8,323 nt of DNA from an uncultured Gammaproteobacteria bacterium (GCA_905480065.1 CAJQOV010000021.1:1-8323); one strand, 5' to 3'; shown: positions 1 through 6,015, counted from the first letter of the stretch. Numbers and translations: made by a program. The notes: generated from the sequence alone by a model not told the origin.

Positions 1-8
1 AGTACGTC

Positions 9-44
9 CCTTCTCCCTCCGGGAGAAGGACAGGATGAGGGGAT
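9..44. repeat. C-rich palindromic intergenic repeat, copy 1
   Basis: A perfect 9-bp stem is formed by CCTTCTCCC (9-17) and GGGAGAAGG (21-29) with a TCC loop, followed by a tail ending in GATGAGGGGAT. The pattern (C/T-rich arm, mirrored G/A arm, then a G-rich GATGAGGGGA-type tail) is common between genes in many proteobacteria. A second, oppositely oriented copy lies at 158-243. It is non-coding; no ORF crossing it looks real. Confidence 0.6.
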
Positions 45-52
45 AGGGCAGC

Positions 53-133
53 GGGGTCAGAGCCCTGTCCGTGAAAACGCGTGAAGATATCTCGATAGGT
101 GTGTACGGAACAGGGGTCCGACCCCTTTTTGTT
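53..133. repeat. Imperfect inverted repeat, possible small palindromic mobile element
   Basis: The left arm (53-72, starting GGGGTCAGAGCCCTGTCC) is nearly the reverse complement of the right arm (105-125, ending GGGGTCCGACCCC). The arms differ by one inserted base and a few mismatches and enclose about 32 nt. Paired ends of this GGGGTC...GACCCC type recall non-autonomous palindromic elements mobilised in trans, but no transposase gene is present here and the class is an inference. Confidence 0.45.
112..133 (+). terminator. Terminator-like hairpin with T-run
   Basis: AGGGGT (112-117) pairs perfectly with ACCCCT (121-126) across a CCG loop. Five T (126-130), the first of which closes the stem, then GTT follow. 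This has the shape of a rho-independent terminator reading rightward and could end a gene lying left of the window. It is also the right arm of the inverted repeat at 53-133, so it may be just the tip of a mobile palindrome. Stem length is modest. Confidence 0.4.
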
Positions 134-157
134 AACACAGGCAGTTGGCTTGATTTG

Positions 158-243
158 ATCCCCTCACCCCAACCCTCTCGGTAATTGCTCCATGCATTAC
201 TCTACCTCCTGCATCCATGCAGGCGTCCCGGAGGGAGAGGGAG
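158..243. repeat. C-rich palindromic repeat, copy 2 (inverted), interrupted by an insert
   Basis: TCCCCTCACCCCAACCCTCT (159-178) and GGAGGGAGAGGGAG (230-243) are the two arms of the same kind of repeat as 9-44, in the opposite orientation. CCCTCTC (173-179) pairs with GAGAGGG (235-241). The arms, usually a few bases apart, are separated here by about 47 bp (180-226) that itself holds two palindromes: GTAATTGC...GCATTAC (181-200, imperfect) and CCTGCATCCATGCAGG (208-223, perfect 7-bp arms). It reads as one repeat nested inside the loop of another. Confidence 0.5.
208..223. repeat. 16-bp palindrome CCTGCAT-NN-ATGCAGG, copy 1
   Basis: Perfect 7-bp arms around CC. The same arms around GT occur at 6993-7008, just upstream of the fructokinase gene. 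This copy sits inside the insert of the repeat at 158-243. Confidence 0.5.
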
Positions 244-264
244 TATGCGGGACAGCAATGCTTC

Positions 265-465
265 GCCACAGAGGACACCGAGTTCACAGAGAACCTGGTA
301 TCAGTAGCTGCAGGTTCACTGAGCCGCACAGCGGCATAATCCGACATCCCTCCAACCGCACCAGGTTCGTCGGGGTACGCAGCACTAATCCAGCTACGTC
401 CATTGCGGGCGCAAACTTCGATGCATTGACATGAAGTTCCTCTGTGAACTCTGTGTACTGTGTGG
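265..465. repeat. MITE-like element with ~29-bp imperfect terminal inverted repeats
   Basis: The left end (265-293, starting GCCACAGAGGACACCGAG) is close to the reverse complement of the right end (437-465, ending GTGTACTGTGTGGC), with about 26 of 29 positions matching by eye. The enclosed ~143 bp have no convincing gene. A second internal pair, AACCTGGT (292-299) and ACCAGGTT (360-367), adds to the fold. CACAGAG-rich ends of this sort recur between genes in many bacteria. The size, terminal repeats and lack of coding suggest a non-autonomous element. I see no clear target-site duplication. Confidence 0.5.
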
Positions 466-536
466 CAATTCCTTCCTGAAGTACTCTGTGCGCCCTGGCG
501 GCTTTGCGCGCGGATGGTTCATCTCCGGCCTGCAAC

Positions 537-565
537 TTGACTCAGGGACCACCCCGGCCTACAGT
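537..565 (+). promoter_or_regulatory. Sigma-70-type promoter for the btuB operon
   Basis: TTGACT (537-542) and TACAGT (560-565) are separated by exactly 17 bp and match the -35 and -10 consensus at 5 of 6 and 4 of 6 positions. Transcription would begin near 572, just before the first bases of the cobalamin aptamer, as expected if the riboswitch is the 5' leader. The call rests on sequence and position only. Confidence 0.6.
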
Positions 566-574
566 CACTGCGCT

Positions 575-770
575 TTTGTTGCAGGTGTCCCGCGGACAGT
601 CGTCCACGGGATGAAACGGGAAGCCGGTGCGTTATTTCGATAACCATTCCGGCGCTGCCCCCGCAACGGTAAGCGAGTCAAGGTGTGCCACAACGCCACT
701 GCGCCCTGCGCGGGAAGGCGGCCCACCGGGGAAACCCGCTCGCGAGCCCGGAGACCGGCCTGTAACGGAC
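575..770 (+). promoter_or_regulatory. Cobalamin (adenosylcobalamin-type) riboswitch
   Basis: The conserved parts of the B12 aptamer appear in order. A closing stem pairs CAGG (582-585) with CCTG (759-762). GGGAAGCCGGTG lies at 618-629. The CTGCCCCCGCAACGGTAA block at 655-672 has its stem closed by CGCT (653-656) and AGCG (672-675), leaving a loop around CCCGCAAC. The B12-box core GCCACTG is at 695-701, GGGAAGG at 712-718, and the GAGCCCGGAGACCGGCC block at 744-760. It lies directly upstream of btuB in the same orientation, which is the classical setting. Binding of cobalamin should lower expression of the btuB-tonB-adenosyltransferase operon. Confidence 0.95.
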
Positions 771-779
771 TTGAACGTG

Positions 780-864
780 TCGCGGAGGGCGATACCAACA
801 GGCTGATTCCAGCTTCGTTGCGTTTCTCCACGACCTGACTGCGCGGGTTGGCGCACTGGAGAAA
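780..864 (+). promoter_or_regulatory. Riboswitch expression platform with Shine-Dalgarno-sequestering hairpin
   Basis: TTTCTCCA (823-830) is the exact reverse complement of TGGAGAAA (857-864), which contains the btuB ribosome binding site and the first A of its start codon. The stem can extend with CGACC (831-835) against GGTTG (846-850). Upstream, TCGC (780-783) and GCGA (789-792) form a small hairpin presenting GGAGG, in the place expected for the riboswitch P13/L13 element. GGAGGG (784-789) can alternatively pair with TTCTCC (824-829), two of the six pairs being G-U, which would free the ribosome binding site. There is no U-run after the hairpin, so control is probably at translation. The pairings are seen; the switching model is inferred. 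Confidence 0.65.
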
Positions 865-2711
865 TGATGCAATCCCGTTTTCGCACCCGCTACGGCCCGC
901 TGGTCGCTGCCCTGTTCGGTGCATTGCCGGCTGTCGTAGTGGCAGAACCATCCCCCATCGTGGTGACCGCGACGCGTATCGCCCAGAACGCGGATCAAAC
1001 GCTGTCCTCGGTCACGGTCATCACCCGGGAAGACATCGAGCGCAGCCAGGCCGCCTCTGTTGCGGAACTGCTGCAGGGCAATGCCGGCATCAACGTCGCC
1101 AGCCAGGGCGGCAGTGGCAAACTGACCGCGCTCTACCTGCGCGGCACCAACCCCGGCCACGTGACGGTGCTGGTCGATGGCATTCGCATGGGCTCGGTCA
1201 CCGCCGGCACCGTGGCCTGGGAATTCCTGCCGCTGGAACAAATCGAACGCATCGAGATTTCGCGTGGCCCGAACTCCGCCCTGTATGGTTCGGAGGCCAT
1301 AGGCGGCGTCATCCAGATCTTCACCCGGCGCGGTGAGGGCCCTTTTCGCTGGGGTGCCAGTGCAACAGGTGGCCGCTACAACACCCGCGAGGTCGCGGCG
1401 GACTTCAGCGGCAGCAAGGACAACAACTGGGTGTCGGCGCGCGTCGCCCGTGCATCGACCGACGGCTTCGATGCCCGGCAACCCACCTTCGAATTCGGCT
1501 CCCTGCTGGACGAACCCGATGATGACGGCTACAAAAACAGTTCGGCCAGCCTGCGCCTCGGCCACCGTTTCAGCGCTGGCAGCGAACTGGAATTTCACGG
1601 CCTGCATGCCAGCGGCAACACCGAATTCGACAGCAGCTTTCCGTACGCCAACGAGGATGACTTTGTCCAGCAGTCGCTGGGAATGACACTGCGCACGTCG
1701 CTGACAGAGGATTCCGACCTGACGGTAACGCTCGGCCGCAGTCTCGATGAGCGCAAGAGTTTCCGGGCTGGCGAACCCGCCTCGACATCCCGCTTCGATA
1801 CCGAGCGCCGCGTATTCTCCATCCAGGACGACCTGCAGCTGTCCGACAGTGATTCCGTCTCGTTCGGTTTCGACTACCACGATGACCGGGTCGACGGCAC
1901 CACGGCCTATAACGAAACCGCGCGCGATACCAGGGCGATCTTCGCCCAGTACCAGAAGCAGACTGATCAATATTCCTTGCTCGCCCGGCTGCGGCCGCTG
2001 GACGATGAACAGTTCGGTCGCCATACCACCGGTAACATCGCCGGTGGTTACCAGCTCACCAGACAGCTCGGCTTGACGGCCTCTTATGGAACCGCCTACA
2101 AGGCACCCACCTTCAATGACCTGTACTTCCCGGACTTCATGGGATTCCCGACCAGCAACCCGAACCTGGAACCGGAGCAATCCGACACCATCGAGCTGGG
2201 GCTCACTGGCAAACATGCACTACTCGACTGGGACCTGCGCGCGTATCGCACCCGCATAGACAACCTGATCGTGCTGGACAGCAGTTATGTTCCAGCCAAC
2301 CTCAGCACGGCACAAATCGACGCTATCGAGGCCAGCCTGTCCGGCAGCTGGCTCGGCTGGGACAGCAAGCTCGCGGCAACCTGGCTGGATGGCAAGGACG
2401 AGAACACCGGCAACACGCTGCCGCGCCGTGCCCGCCGCAGCCTGCGTATCGATACGGACCGGCAGTTCGGCAAGTCAGGGCTTGGTGCCAGTCTCATTGC
2501 ACAAAGCACGCGCTTTGACGACGTCGCCAACACTAAGCAGGTGGCCGGCTACGGCATCGTAAACCTGCGGGCATCGCAGCAACTGAGCCGCAAGCTCAAA
2601 CTGCAGGGCCGCATCGACAACGTTCTCGACAAGGACTACCAGATCGTCGACACCTACAACACGGCAGGACGCAGCCTGTTCCTCACGCTGCGCTACGAGT
2701 CCGGCGCCTGA
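864..2711 (+). CDS. btuB: BtuB, TonB-dependent outer-membrane cobalamin receptor
   Basis: Takes up vitamin B12 across the outer membrane using energy delivered by TonB. The 615-residue product matches the usual length of about 610. A Sec signal peptide (residues 1-27, ending VVVA) is followed by a Ton box (PIVVTATR, 31-38), the plug domain (about 45-155, with LYLRGTNPGHVTVLVDGIR and ISRGPNSALYGSEAIGGVI) and a 22-strand-type barrel. An Asp-rich loop DDDGY (219-223) and FDSS (255-258) lie where E. coli BtuB binds calcium to order its substrate loops. The GGAGA ribosome site (858-862) is only 1 nt from the ATG at 864 and 4 nt from the ATG at 867, so 867 may be the true start. The B12 riboswitch upstream supports the substrate. 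The chain ends TLRYESGA, a few residues past the last aromatic, which is slightly unusual for a barrel. Confidence 0.95.
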   Translation: MMQSRFRTRYGPLVAALFGALPAVVVAEPSPIVVTATRIAQNADQTLSSVTVITREDIERSQAASVAELLQGNAGINVASQGGSGKLTALYLRGTNPGHVTVLVDGIRMGSVTAGTVAWEFLPLEQIERIEISRGPNSALYGSEAIGGVIQIFTRRGEGPFRWGASATGGRYNTREVAADFSGSKDNNWVSARVARASTDGFDARQPTFEFGSLLDEPDDDGYKNSSASLRLGHRFSAGSELEFHGLHASGNTEFDSSFPYANEDDFVQQSLGMTLRTSLTEDSDLTVTLGRSLDERKSFRAGEPASTSRFDTERRVFSIQDDLQLSDSDSVSFGFDYHDDRVDGTTAYNETARDTRAIFAQYQKQTDQYSLLARLRPLDDEQFGRHTTGNIAGGYQLTRQLGLTASYGTAYKAPTFNDLYFPDFMGFPTSNPNLEPEQSDTIELGLTGKHALLDWDLRAYRTRIDNLIVLDSSYVPANLSTAQIDAIEASLSGSWLGWDSKLAATWLDGKDENTGNTLPRRARRSLRIDTDRQFGKSGLGASLIAQSTRFDDVANTKQVAGYGIVNLRASQQLSRKLKLQGRIDNVLDKDYQIVDTYNTAGRSLFLTLRYESGA

Positions 2712-2713
2712 AC

Positions 2714-3349
2714 ATGAAACGTTTCCTCCTGCTCTCGCTGTTGCTGCATGTACTGCTGGTGACCAGCTGGCCGTCCCGGTGGACACAGCAACCCTCCCCC
2801 ATGCCGTTACCGACCCTGGCGTTGCAACTGCAGGCAGTGGATACTGCGTTGCAAACCGGCAACAGTCGGCTCGATGGGCAGCCACCGACACCCCGGCAAC
2901 CGGACGTTGCAGCCGCGCACCAGGAACCGTTGCCAGGCATAGAACCGACTGCAAGCGCGCCACAGTTCGCGCCCGTGGACAATACCGACACGCAGCAAGC
3001 GCACGAGCCTGCCGGGGAGTTATCGACAGCGCAGGGTCAGGACAACGAGACCGATACGGCGTTGAGCAATGTACGTGCCGCCGTTTACACCGCGCTGCAG
3101 GCTCATTTCAGTTACCCGCGCCGCGCCCGCCTACGGGGCTGGGAAGGTACCGTGGTGATCGCGCTGCGCATCCTGCCTGATGGTGCGGTAACCGATGTAC
3201 GAATCTCGGACAGCTCGGGCATCCGCGTACTGGATGATGCTGCCATCCGCTCGGTCAGCGCCATGCATGTCCCGGAAGTCGTTGCCTGGATGAATGGACA
3301 CGGAATCGATATGATCATCCCTGTTGAATACCACCTCACGGACAGCTGA
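2714..3349 (+). CDS. TonB-family energy transducer of the cobalamin operon
   Basis: A 211-residue inner-membrane-anchored protein expected to couple the ExbB-ExbD proton-driven motor to BtuB. One N-terminal hydrophobic segment (4-17) contains S8-LLL-H12, the SxxxH pattern conserved in the TonB membrane anchor. A Pro/Gln/Ala-rich periplasmic linker follows (about 24-118), without the long Glu-Pro/Lys-Pro tracts of E. coli TonB. The C-terminal TonB domain (about 120-208) has YPRRARLRGWEGTVVI (134-149), LPDGAVTDVRI (154-164) and a D-AAIRSV helix. It starts 2 nt after the btuB stop with no clear Shine-Dalgarno of its own, which suggests translational coupling. No exbB or exbD lies in the window. 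The family is clear; dedication to BtuB is inferred from operon position. Confidence 0.9.
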   Translation: MKRFLLLSLLLHVLLVTSWPSRWTQQPSPMPLPTLALQLQAVDTALQTGNSRLDGQPPTPRQPDVAAAHQEPLPGIEPTASAPQFAPVDNTDTQQAHEPAGELSTAQGQDNETDTALSNVRAAVYTALQAHFSYPRRARLRGWEGTVVIALRILPDGAVTDVRISDSSGIRVLDDAAIRSVSAMHVPEVVAWMNGHGIDMIIPVEYHLTDS

Positions 3350-3350
3350 C

Positions 3351-3902
3351 ATGGGCAACCGTCTCTCGAAGATCTACACCCGCACCGGCGACGACGGCAG
3401 CACCGGACTGGGTGACGGTTCGCGCGTTGCCAAGGACGATCCGCGCATCGAGGCAATCGGCAGCGTCGATGAACTCAACTGCACGCTTGGATTGTTGCTG
3501 TGCGAGCCGCTGCCTGCCGACATCCACGCCTGCCTGCTCGAGGTACAGCATCGCCTGTTCGACATCGGCGGCGAACTCAGCATTCCCGGTTTTAAGATGG
3601 TCGACGATAGCCGGGTCAGTGCGCTGGAGGAGATACTCGACCGGCTGAATGCAGACCTGCCACCACTGAAAGACTTCATCCTGCCCGGCGGCAGCCCGGC
3701 ATCCAGCTGCTGCCACCTCGCCCGCTCCGTGTGTAGGCGCACCGAACGCCGCGTGCACACCCTCGGCAAGACCGCCGCCATCAACGACGCCAGCGTACGT
3801 TATCTGAACCGCCTCTCTGACCTGCTGTTTGTCATGGCGCGCTACCTCAACAAGCAAGCCGGCGAACCCGACGTGCTGTGGCAACACCAGCAAAGCACAT
3901 AA
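3351..3902 (+). CDS. pduO: PduO-type ATP:cob(I)alamin adenosyltransferase
   Basis: Transfers the 5'-deoxyadenosyl group of ATP to cob(I)alamin or a cob(I)alamin precursor, giving the coenzyme form. The 183-residue product has the PduO/MMAB hallmarks: the N-terminal ATP loop YTRTGDDGSTGL (9-20), SVDELN (38-43), FILPGG (109-114), the helix HLARSVCRRTERR (122-134) with its conserved Arg/Glu set, and YLNRLSDLLFVMARYLN (151-167). CC at 120-121 replaces the more usual L-H or similar residues in that helix. The start at 3351 is preferred over an in-frame ATG at 3324 because it follows the TonB stop by 1 nt and begins at the family's usual N-terminus. It shares the riboswitch operon, so uptake and activation of B12 would be controlled together. 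It is unrelated in fold to the BtuR/CobO type. Confidence 0.93.
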   Translation: MGNRLSKIYTRTGDDGSTGLGDGSRVAKDDPRIEAIGSVDELNCTLGLLLCEPLPADIHACLLEVQHRLFDIGGELSIPGFKMVDDSRVSALEEILDRLNADLPPLKDFILPGGSPASSCCHLARSVCRRTERRVHTLGKTAAINDASVRYLNRLSDLLFVMARYLNKQAGEPDVLWQHQQST

Positions 3903-3926
3903 ATCGCGCCTGACAGGCGCTGCTGC
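3903..3926 (-). repeat. GTAG-type REP palindrome, copy B
   Basis: Read on the minus strand: GCAG, CAGCGCC, TGTCA loop, GGCGCGAT. The stem GCGCC/GGCGC is at 3906-3910 and 3916-3920. It matches the copies at 4964-4988 and 6012-6036. It lies in the 71-nt gap between the convergent 3' ends of the adenosyltransferase and btuF, a typical REP position, where it may shield mRNA ends. There is no T-run, so it is not a classical terminator. Confidence 0.6.
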
Positions 3927-3973
3927 AATCATCCGGTCCGACTGATCGACCAGCTACGCGCGTTGCCGTGCTG

Positions 3974-4870
3974 CTATGGCCGGCTGTTGCGCACCTGCTC
4001 CATGCGGTCGCAGAGTTGTTCGGCGCCGTCCAGGATACGCACGGTGTGGCGCACCAGCAGTTCGCGCCGCAGGGTATAGAGGTGTGCATTGCGCACGGCC
4101 TGCAGTTGCGGCCAGCGTTGCCATGCCGCGGTGAGGGTAGCGGCGTCATCGTGGTCGGCGGCGATGATGATCGCCTGCGGGTTGCGTGCCAGCACCGCCT
4201 CGATGCTGACCTGTGGGGCCAGCACGGGCAGATCGGCGAAGATGTTCTCGCCACCGCACAGCTGCAGTACATCGTTGACCAGGTGCGCGCCGTTGACGGT
4301 CATCAGCGGCTGATCCCACACCTGGTAGAACACGCTGACCGGCGGGCGACTGGCATAGCGTTCGCGCAGTGCATGCAGGCGCCGTATGAATGCATCCATT
4401 ACCGGTTGTGCTGCCGCTGCGGTGCCGGCCAGTTGTCCGAGTCTTTGCAGGGTGCGCGGTATGTCCTGCAAGGTGTGTGGTTCCGAGCGGAACACGCGCA
4501 ACCCGAGCTCCTGCAGCCGTTGCACCTGCCCGGGGGGATTGCCGCTTTGCCAGGCGACGACCAGGTCCGGCTGCAAGGCAATGATCGCCTCGAGATCGAG
4601 TCCGCCGCCGCCACCGATACGTGCGATGCGCGTGGCTGCATCCGGGTAATCGCTGTATTCGCTCGTCCCCACCACGGCGGCGCCGGCGCCGGCAGCAAAC
4701 AGCAGCTCGGTAATATGCGGGGCGAGGCTGACGATGCGCCGCGCCGGTTGCGGCAGCGTGATGGTCTGCCCGAAATCATCGCTAACGCTAACGGCTGCCT
4801 GCAACGGCAGTGACAGCAACAGGCAGATAACCAGCAATCCGAGGCGGTGGTGGAATGGCATGGATTGCAT
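3974..4870 (-). CDS. btuF: BtuF, periplasmic cobalamin-binding protein
   Basis: Binds B12 in the periplasm and delivers it to the BtuCD ABC importer. From the ATG at 4870 it has 298 residues: a Sec signal peptide with hydrophobic core LLVICLLLSLPLQA and then a class III binding protein with two lobes. The sequence follows E. coli BtuF closely: SLAPHITELLFAAG, VGTSEYSDYP, LDLEAIIALQPDLVVAW, QLCGGENIF, PQVSIEAVLARNPQAIII. The Glu in HITEL and the Glu in VSIEAVL correspond to the two that form salt bridges to BtuC. The single Cys in the leader has Ile before it, so it is not a lipobox and the protein should be soluble. A GTG at 4885 and an ATG at 4861 are other possible starts; none has a good ribosome site. 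It faces the riboswitch operon tail to tail, and btuC/btuD are not in the window. Confidence 0.92.
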   Translation of the reverse strand: MQSMPFHHRLGLLVICLLLSLPLQAAVSVSDDFGQTITLPQPARRIVSLAPHITELLFAAGAGAAVVGTSEYSDYPDAATRIARIGGGGGLDLEAIIALQPDLVVAWQSGNPPGQVQRLQELGLRVFRSEPHTLQDIPRTLQRLGQLAGTAAAAQPVMDAFIRRLHALRERYASRPPVSVFYQVWDQPLMTVNGAHLVNDVLQLCGGENIFADLPVLAPQVSIEAVLARNPQAIIIAADHDDAATLTAAWQRWPQLQAVRNAHLYTLRRELLVRHTVRILDGAEQLCDRMEQVRNSRP

Positions 4871-4914
4871 CAGGCGCGGTTGCACAACTGGGTTCTCTGC
4901 GGTTGATCAGGACT

Positions 4915-4938
4915 GGATCCCCGCCTGCGCGGGGAAGA
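4915..4938. repeat. Palindromic repeat of the GGATCCCCGC-GCGGGG type
   Basis: TCCCCGC (4918-4924) pairs with GCGGGGA (4929-4935) across CTGC, flanked by CTGG and AGACGG. This is a close version of a palindrome very common between genes in proteobacteria, whose reading frames give peptides such as DWIPACAG. It lies 45-68 nt upstream of the btuF start. Confidence 0.65.
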
Positions 4939-4963
4939 CGGTGATAATTTTCGCGGTTGTGAT

Positions 4964-4988
4964 GATCGCGCCTGCGCGGCGCTCCTAC
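4964..4988 (-). repeat. GTAG-type REP palindrome, copy A
   Basis: On the minus strand: GTAG, GAGCGCC, GCGCA, GGCGCGATC. The stem is GCGCC (4968-4972) with GGCGC (4978-4982). The GTAG tetranucleotide just before the foot of an imperfect hairpin is the signature of REP sequences mobilised by RAYT (Y1-type) transposases. No RAYT gene is in the window. Confidence 0.65.
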
Positions 4989-5203
4989 AACAGCAAATTT
5001 CCGAAATCGCCGGAATTCGTTGCGCACCGGACCATGGGGCTGGTACCCCGGACCCGCCACCAGCGGCAAGCATGCCGGCTAAAGGAGGGCGAACCAGCCA
5101 GCCCGGCCAGCCTGCCGCAGCAACCATCGTGGCCATCAAGGCTTGCTGACACCCGCAGCCGGCCCGCTGGACACGTGCTCGTGGAATGCCGGCGGATCGC
5201 CGC

Positions 5204-5209
5204 TATACT
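5204..5209 (+). promoter_or_regulatory. Possible -10 element of the reductase-like gene
   Basis: TATACT matches TATAAT at 5 of 6 positions and lies 38 nt upstream of the ATG at 5248. No good -35 is seen at 16-18 bp (the best is TGGAAT at 5182-5187), so this is a weak call. Confidence 0.3.
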
Positions 5210-5247
5210 ATGGCCTCCACCCGGCAACCCGAAATAAATACAAGGAC

Positions 5248-6015
5248 ATGAAATCACCGGTTGTAGTCATCGGCATTGGCGAAATGGGCAGCGTGTTTGC
5301 GCGCGGGCTGCTGCGGCTCGGGCATCCGGTTTACCCGGTCACGCGCACAACCGATATGGATGCCCTCGCCCGCCAGCTGCCGGCACCGGAGATGGTGCTG
5401 GTCGCGGTCGCGGAAAATACCCTGCACAGCGTACTGGAAGGCCTGCCCCCGGCCTGGCATCACCGTGTCGCGCTGTTACAGAACGAGCTGCTGCCGCAGG
5501 ACTGGGAACGCTACGGCTTCACCCGGCCAACCGTCATCTCGGTATGGTTCGAAAAAAAGCCGGGGCAGGACGTCAAGGTATTGATCCCGTCCCCGGTATT
5601 CGGCCCGCAGGCCGGGTTGCTGATCGAAAGCCTGGCGCTGCTGAACATTCCCGCGCGCCACATCGACAGCGCGCAGGAACTGTTATTTGAGCTGGTGCTG
5701 AAAAATGTCTACATCGTCACTATCAACTGCGCAGGACTGGTCACCGGCGGAACCGTGACTGAGCTGTGGTCCGATCATCATGCGTTTGCCGAACAGATTG
5801 CACGCGAGGTAATTGCTATCCAGCAGGCGCTGACCGGCAAGCAGTTTGATGCCGATGCCCTGATCCGTGCCATGCTGGTCGCGTTTGCCGGCGACCCGCA
5901 GCACGTCTGCACCGGGCGCAGTGCGCCGGTTCGACTGGCACGGGCCCTGCAGCAGGCCGACGCGGCAGGGCTGGCCGTGCCAGGGTTACGCGAGATTGCA
6001 AATACATCATCGTAG
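5248..6015 (+). CDS. Ketopantoate-reductase-like NAD(P)-binding protein
   Basis: 255 residues. The N-terminus VVVIGIGEMGSVFARG (5-20) is a Rossmann dinucleotide-binding motif GxGxxG at G9, G11 and G14. The rest loosely follows the PanE/ApbA family: LLQNEL (76-81) sits where these enzymes have the cofactor-binding LxNG segment. LKNVYIVTINCAG (151-163) keeps a Lys (K152) and an Asn eight residues later (N160), as in the catalytic region of ketopantoate reductase. The C-terminal helix bundle lacks the TEID-type substrate motif, so pantothenate synthesis is not assured; an unassigned oxidoreductase or a non-catalytic relative is possible. The ATG at 5248 is chosen because it places the first beta strand at the usual spot. 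AAGGA (5242-5246) is very close to it. The stop codon overlaps a REP sequence. No operon partner is visible. Confidence 0.6.
   Translation: MKSPVVVIGIGEMGSVFARGLLRLGHPVYPVTRTTDMDALARQLPAPEMVLVAVAENTLHSVLEGLPPAWHHRVALLQNELLPQDWERYGFTRPTVISVWFEKKPGQDVKVLIPSPVFGPQAGLLIESLALLNIPARHIDSAQELLFELVLKNVYIVTINCAGLVTGGTVTELWSDHHAFAEQIAREVIAIQQALTGKQFDADALIRAMLVAFAGDPQHVCTGRSAPVRLARALQQADAAGLAVPGLREIANTSS

Larger units (their letters stand above)
4871..5247. other. Divergent intergenic region between btuF and the reductase-like gene
   Basis: About 360 bp without a credible gene. It holds two palindromes (4915-4938 and 4964-4988), then about 200 bp of low-information sequence with no aptamer features: I find no cobalamin riboswitch for btuF here. 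AAAGGAGGG (5081-5089) is a strong Shine-Dalgarno-like string but no start codon follows at a useful distance. A -10-like TATACT lies at 5204-5209, upstream of the rightward gene. Confidence 0.5.

Noticed and set aside
132..643. Several short open frames of 70-83 codons
   Set aside because: They run through palindromic repeats, overlap each other on both strands, and lack ribosome sites and protein-like composition.
678..2216. 512-codon open frame on the minus strand
   Set aside because: It lies wholly antisense to btuB and the riboswitch, has no family motifs, and is explained by the GC-rich codon pattern of btuB.
3903..3973. Bidirectional terminator between the convergent genes
   Set aside because: The only hairpin is a REP copy without a T-run; ending of transcripts here is not shown.
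3968..4813. 281-codon open frame on the plus strand
   Set aside because: Antisense to btuF, no recognisable motif, and composition of a reverse-frame shadow.
4918..4935. Palindrome resembling a type I-E CRISPR repeat (CCCCGC...GCGGGG)
   Set aside because: Single copy with no regular spacers or second repeat; it fits the common dispersed palindrome better.
5143..5247. TTG-initiated extension of the reductase-like gene
   Set aside because: The extra 35 residues precede the Rossmann first strand, have no motif, and include the -10-like sequence; ATG at 5248 is a better start.
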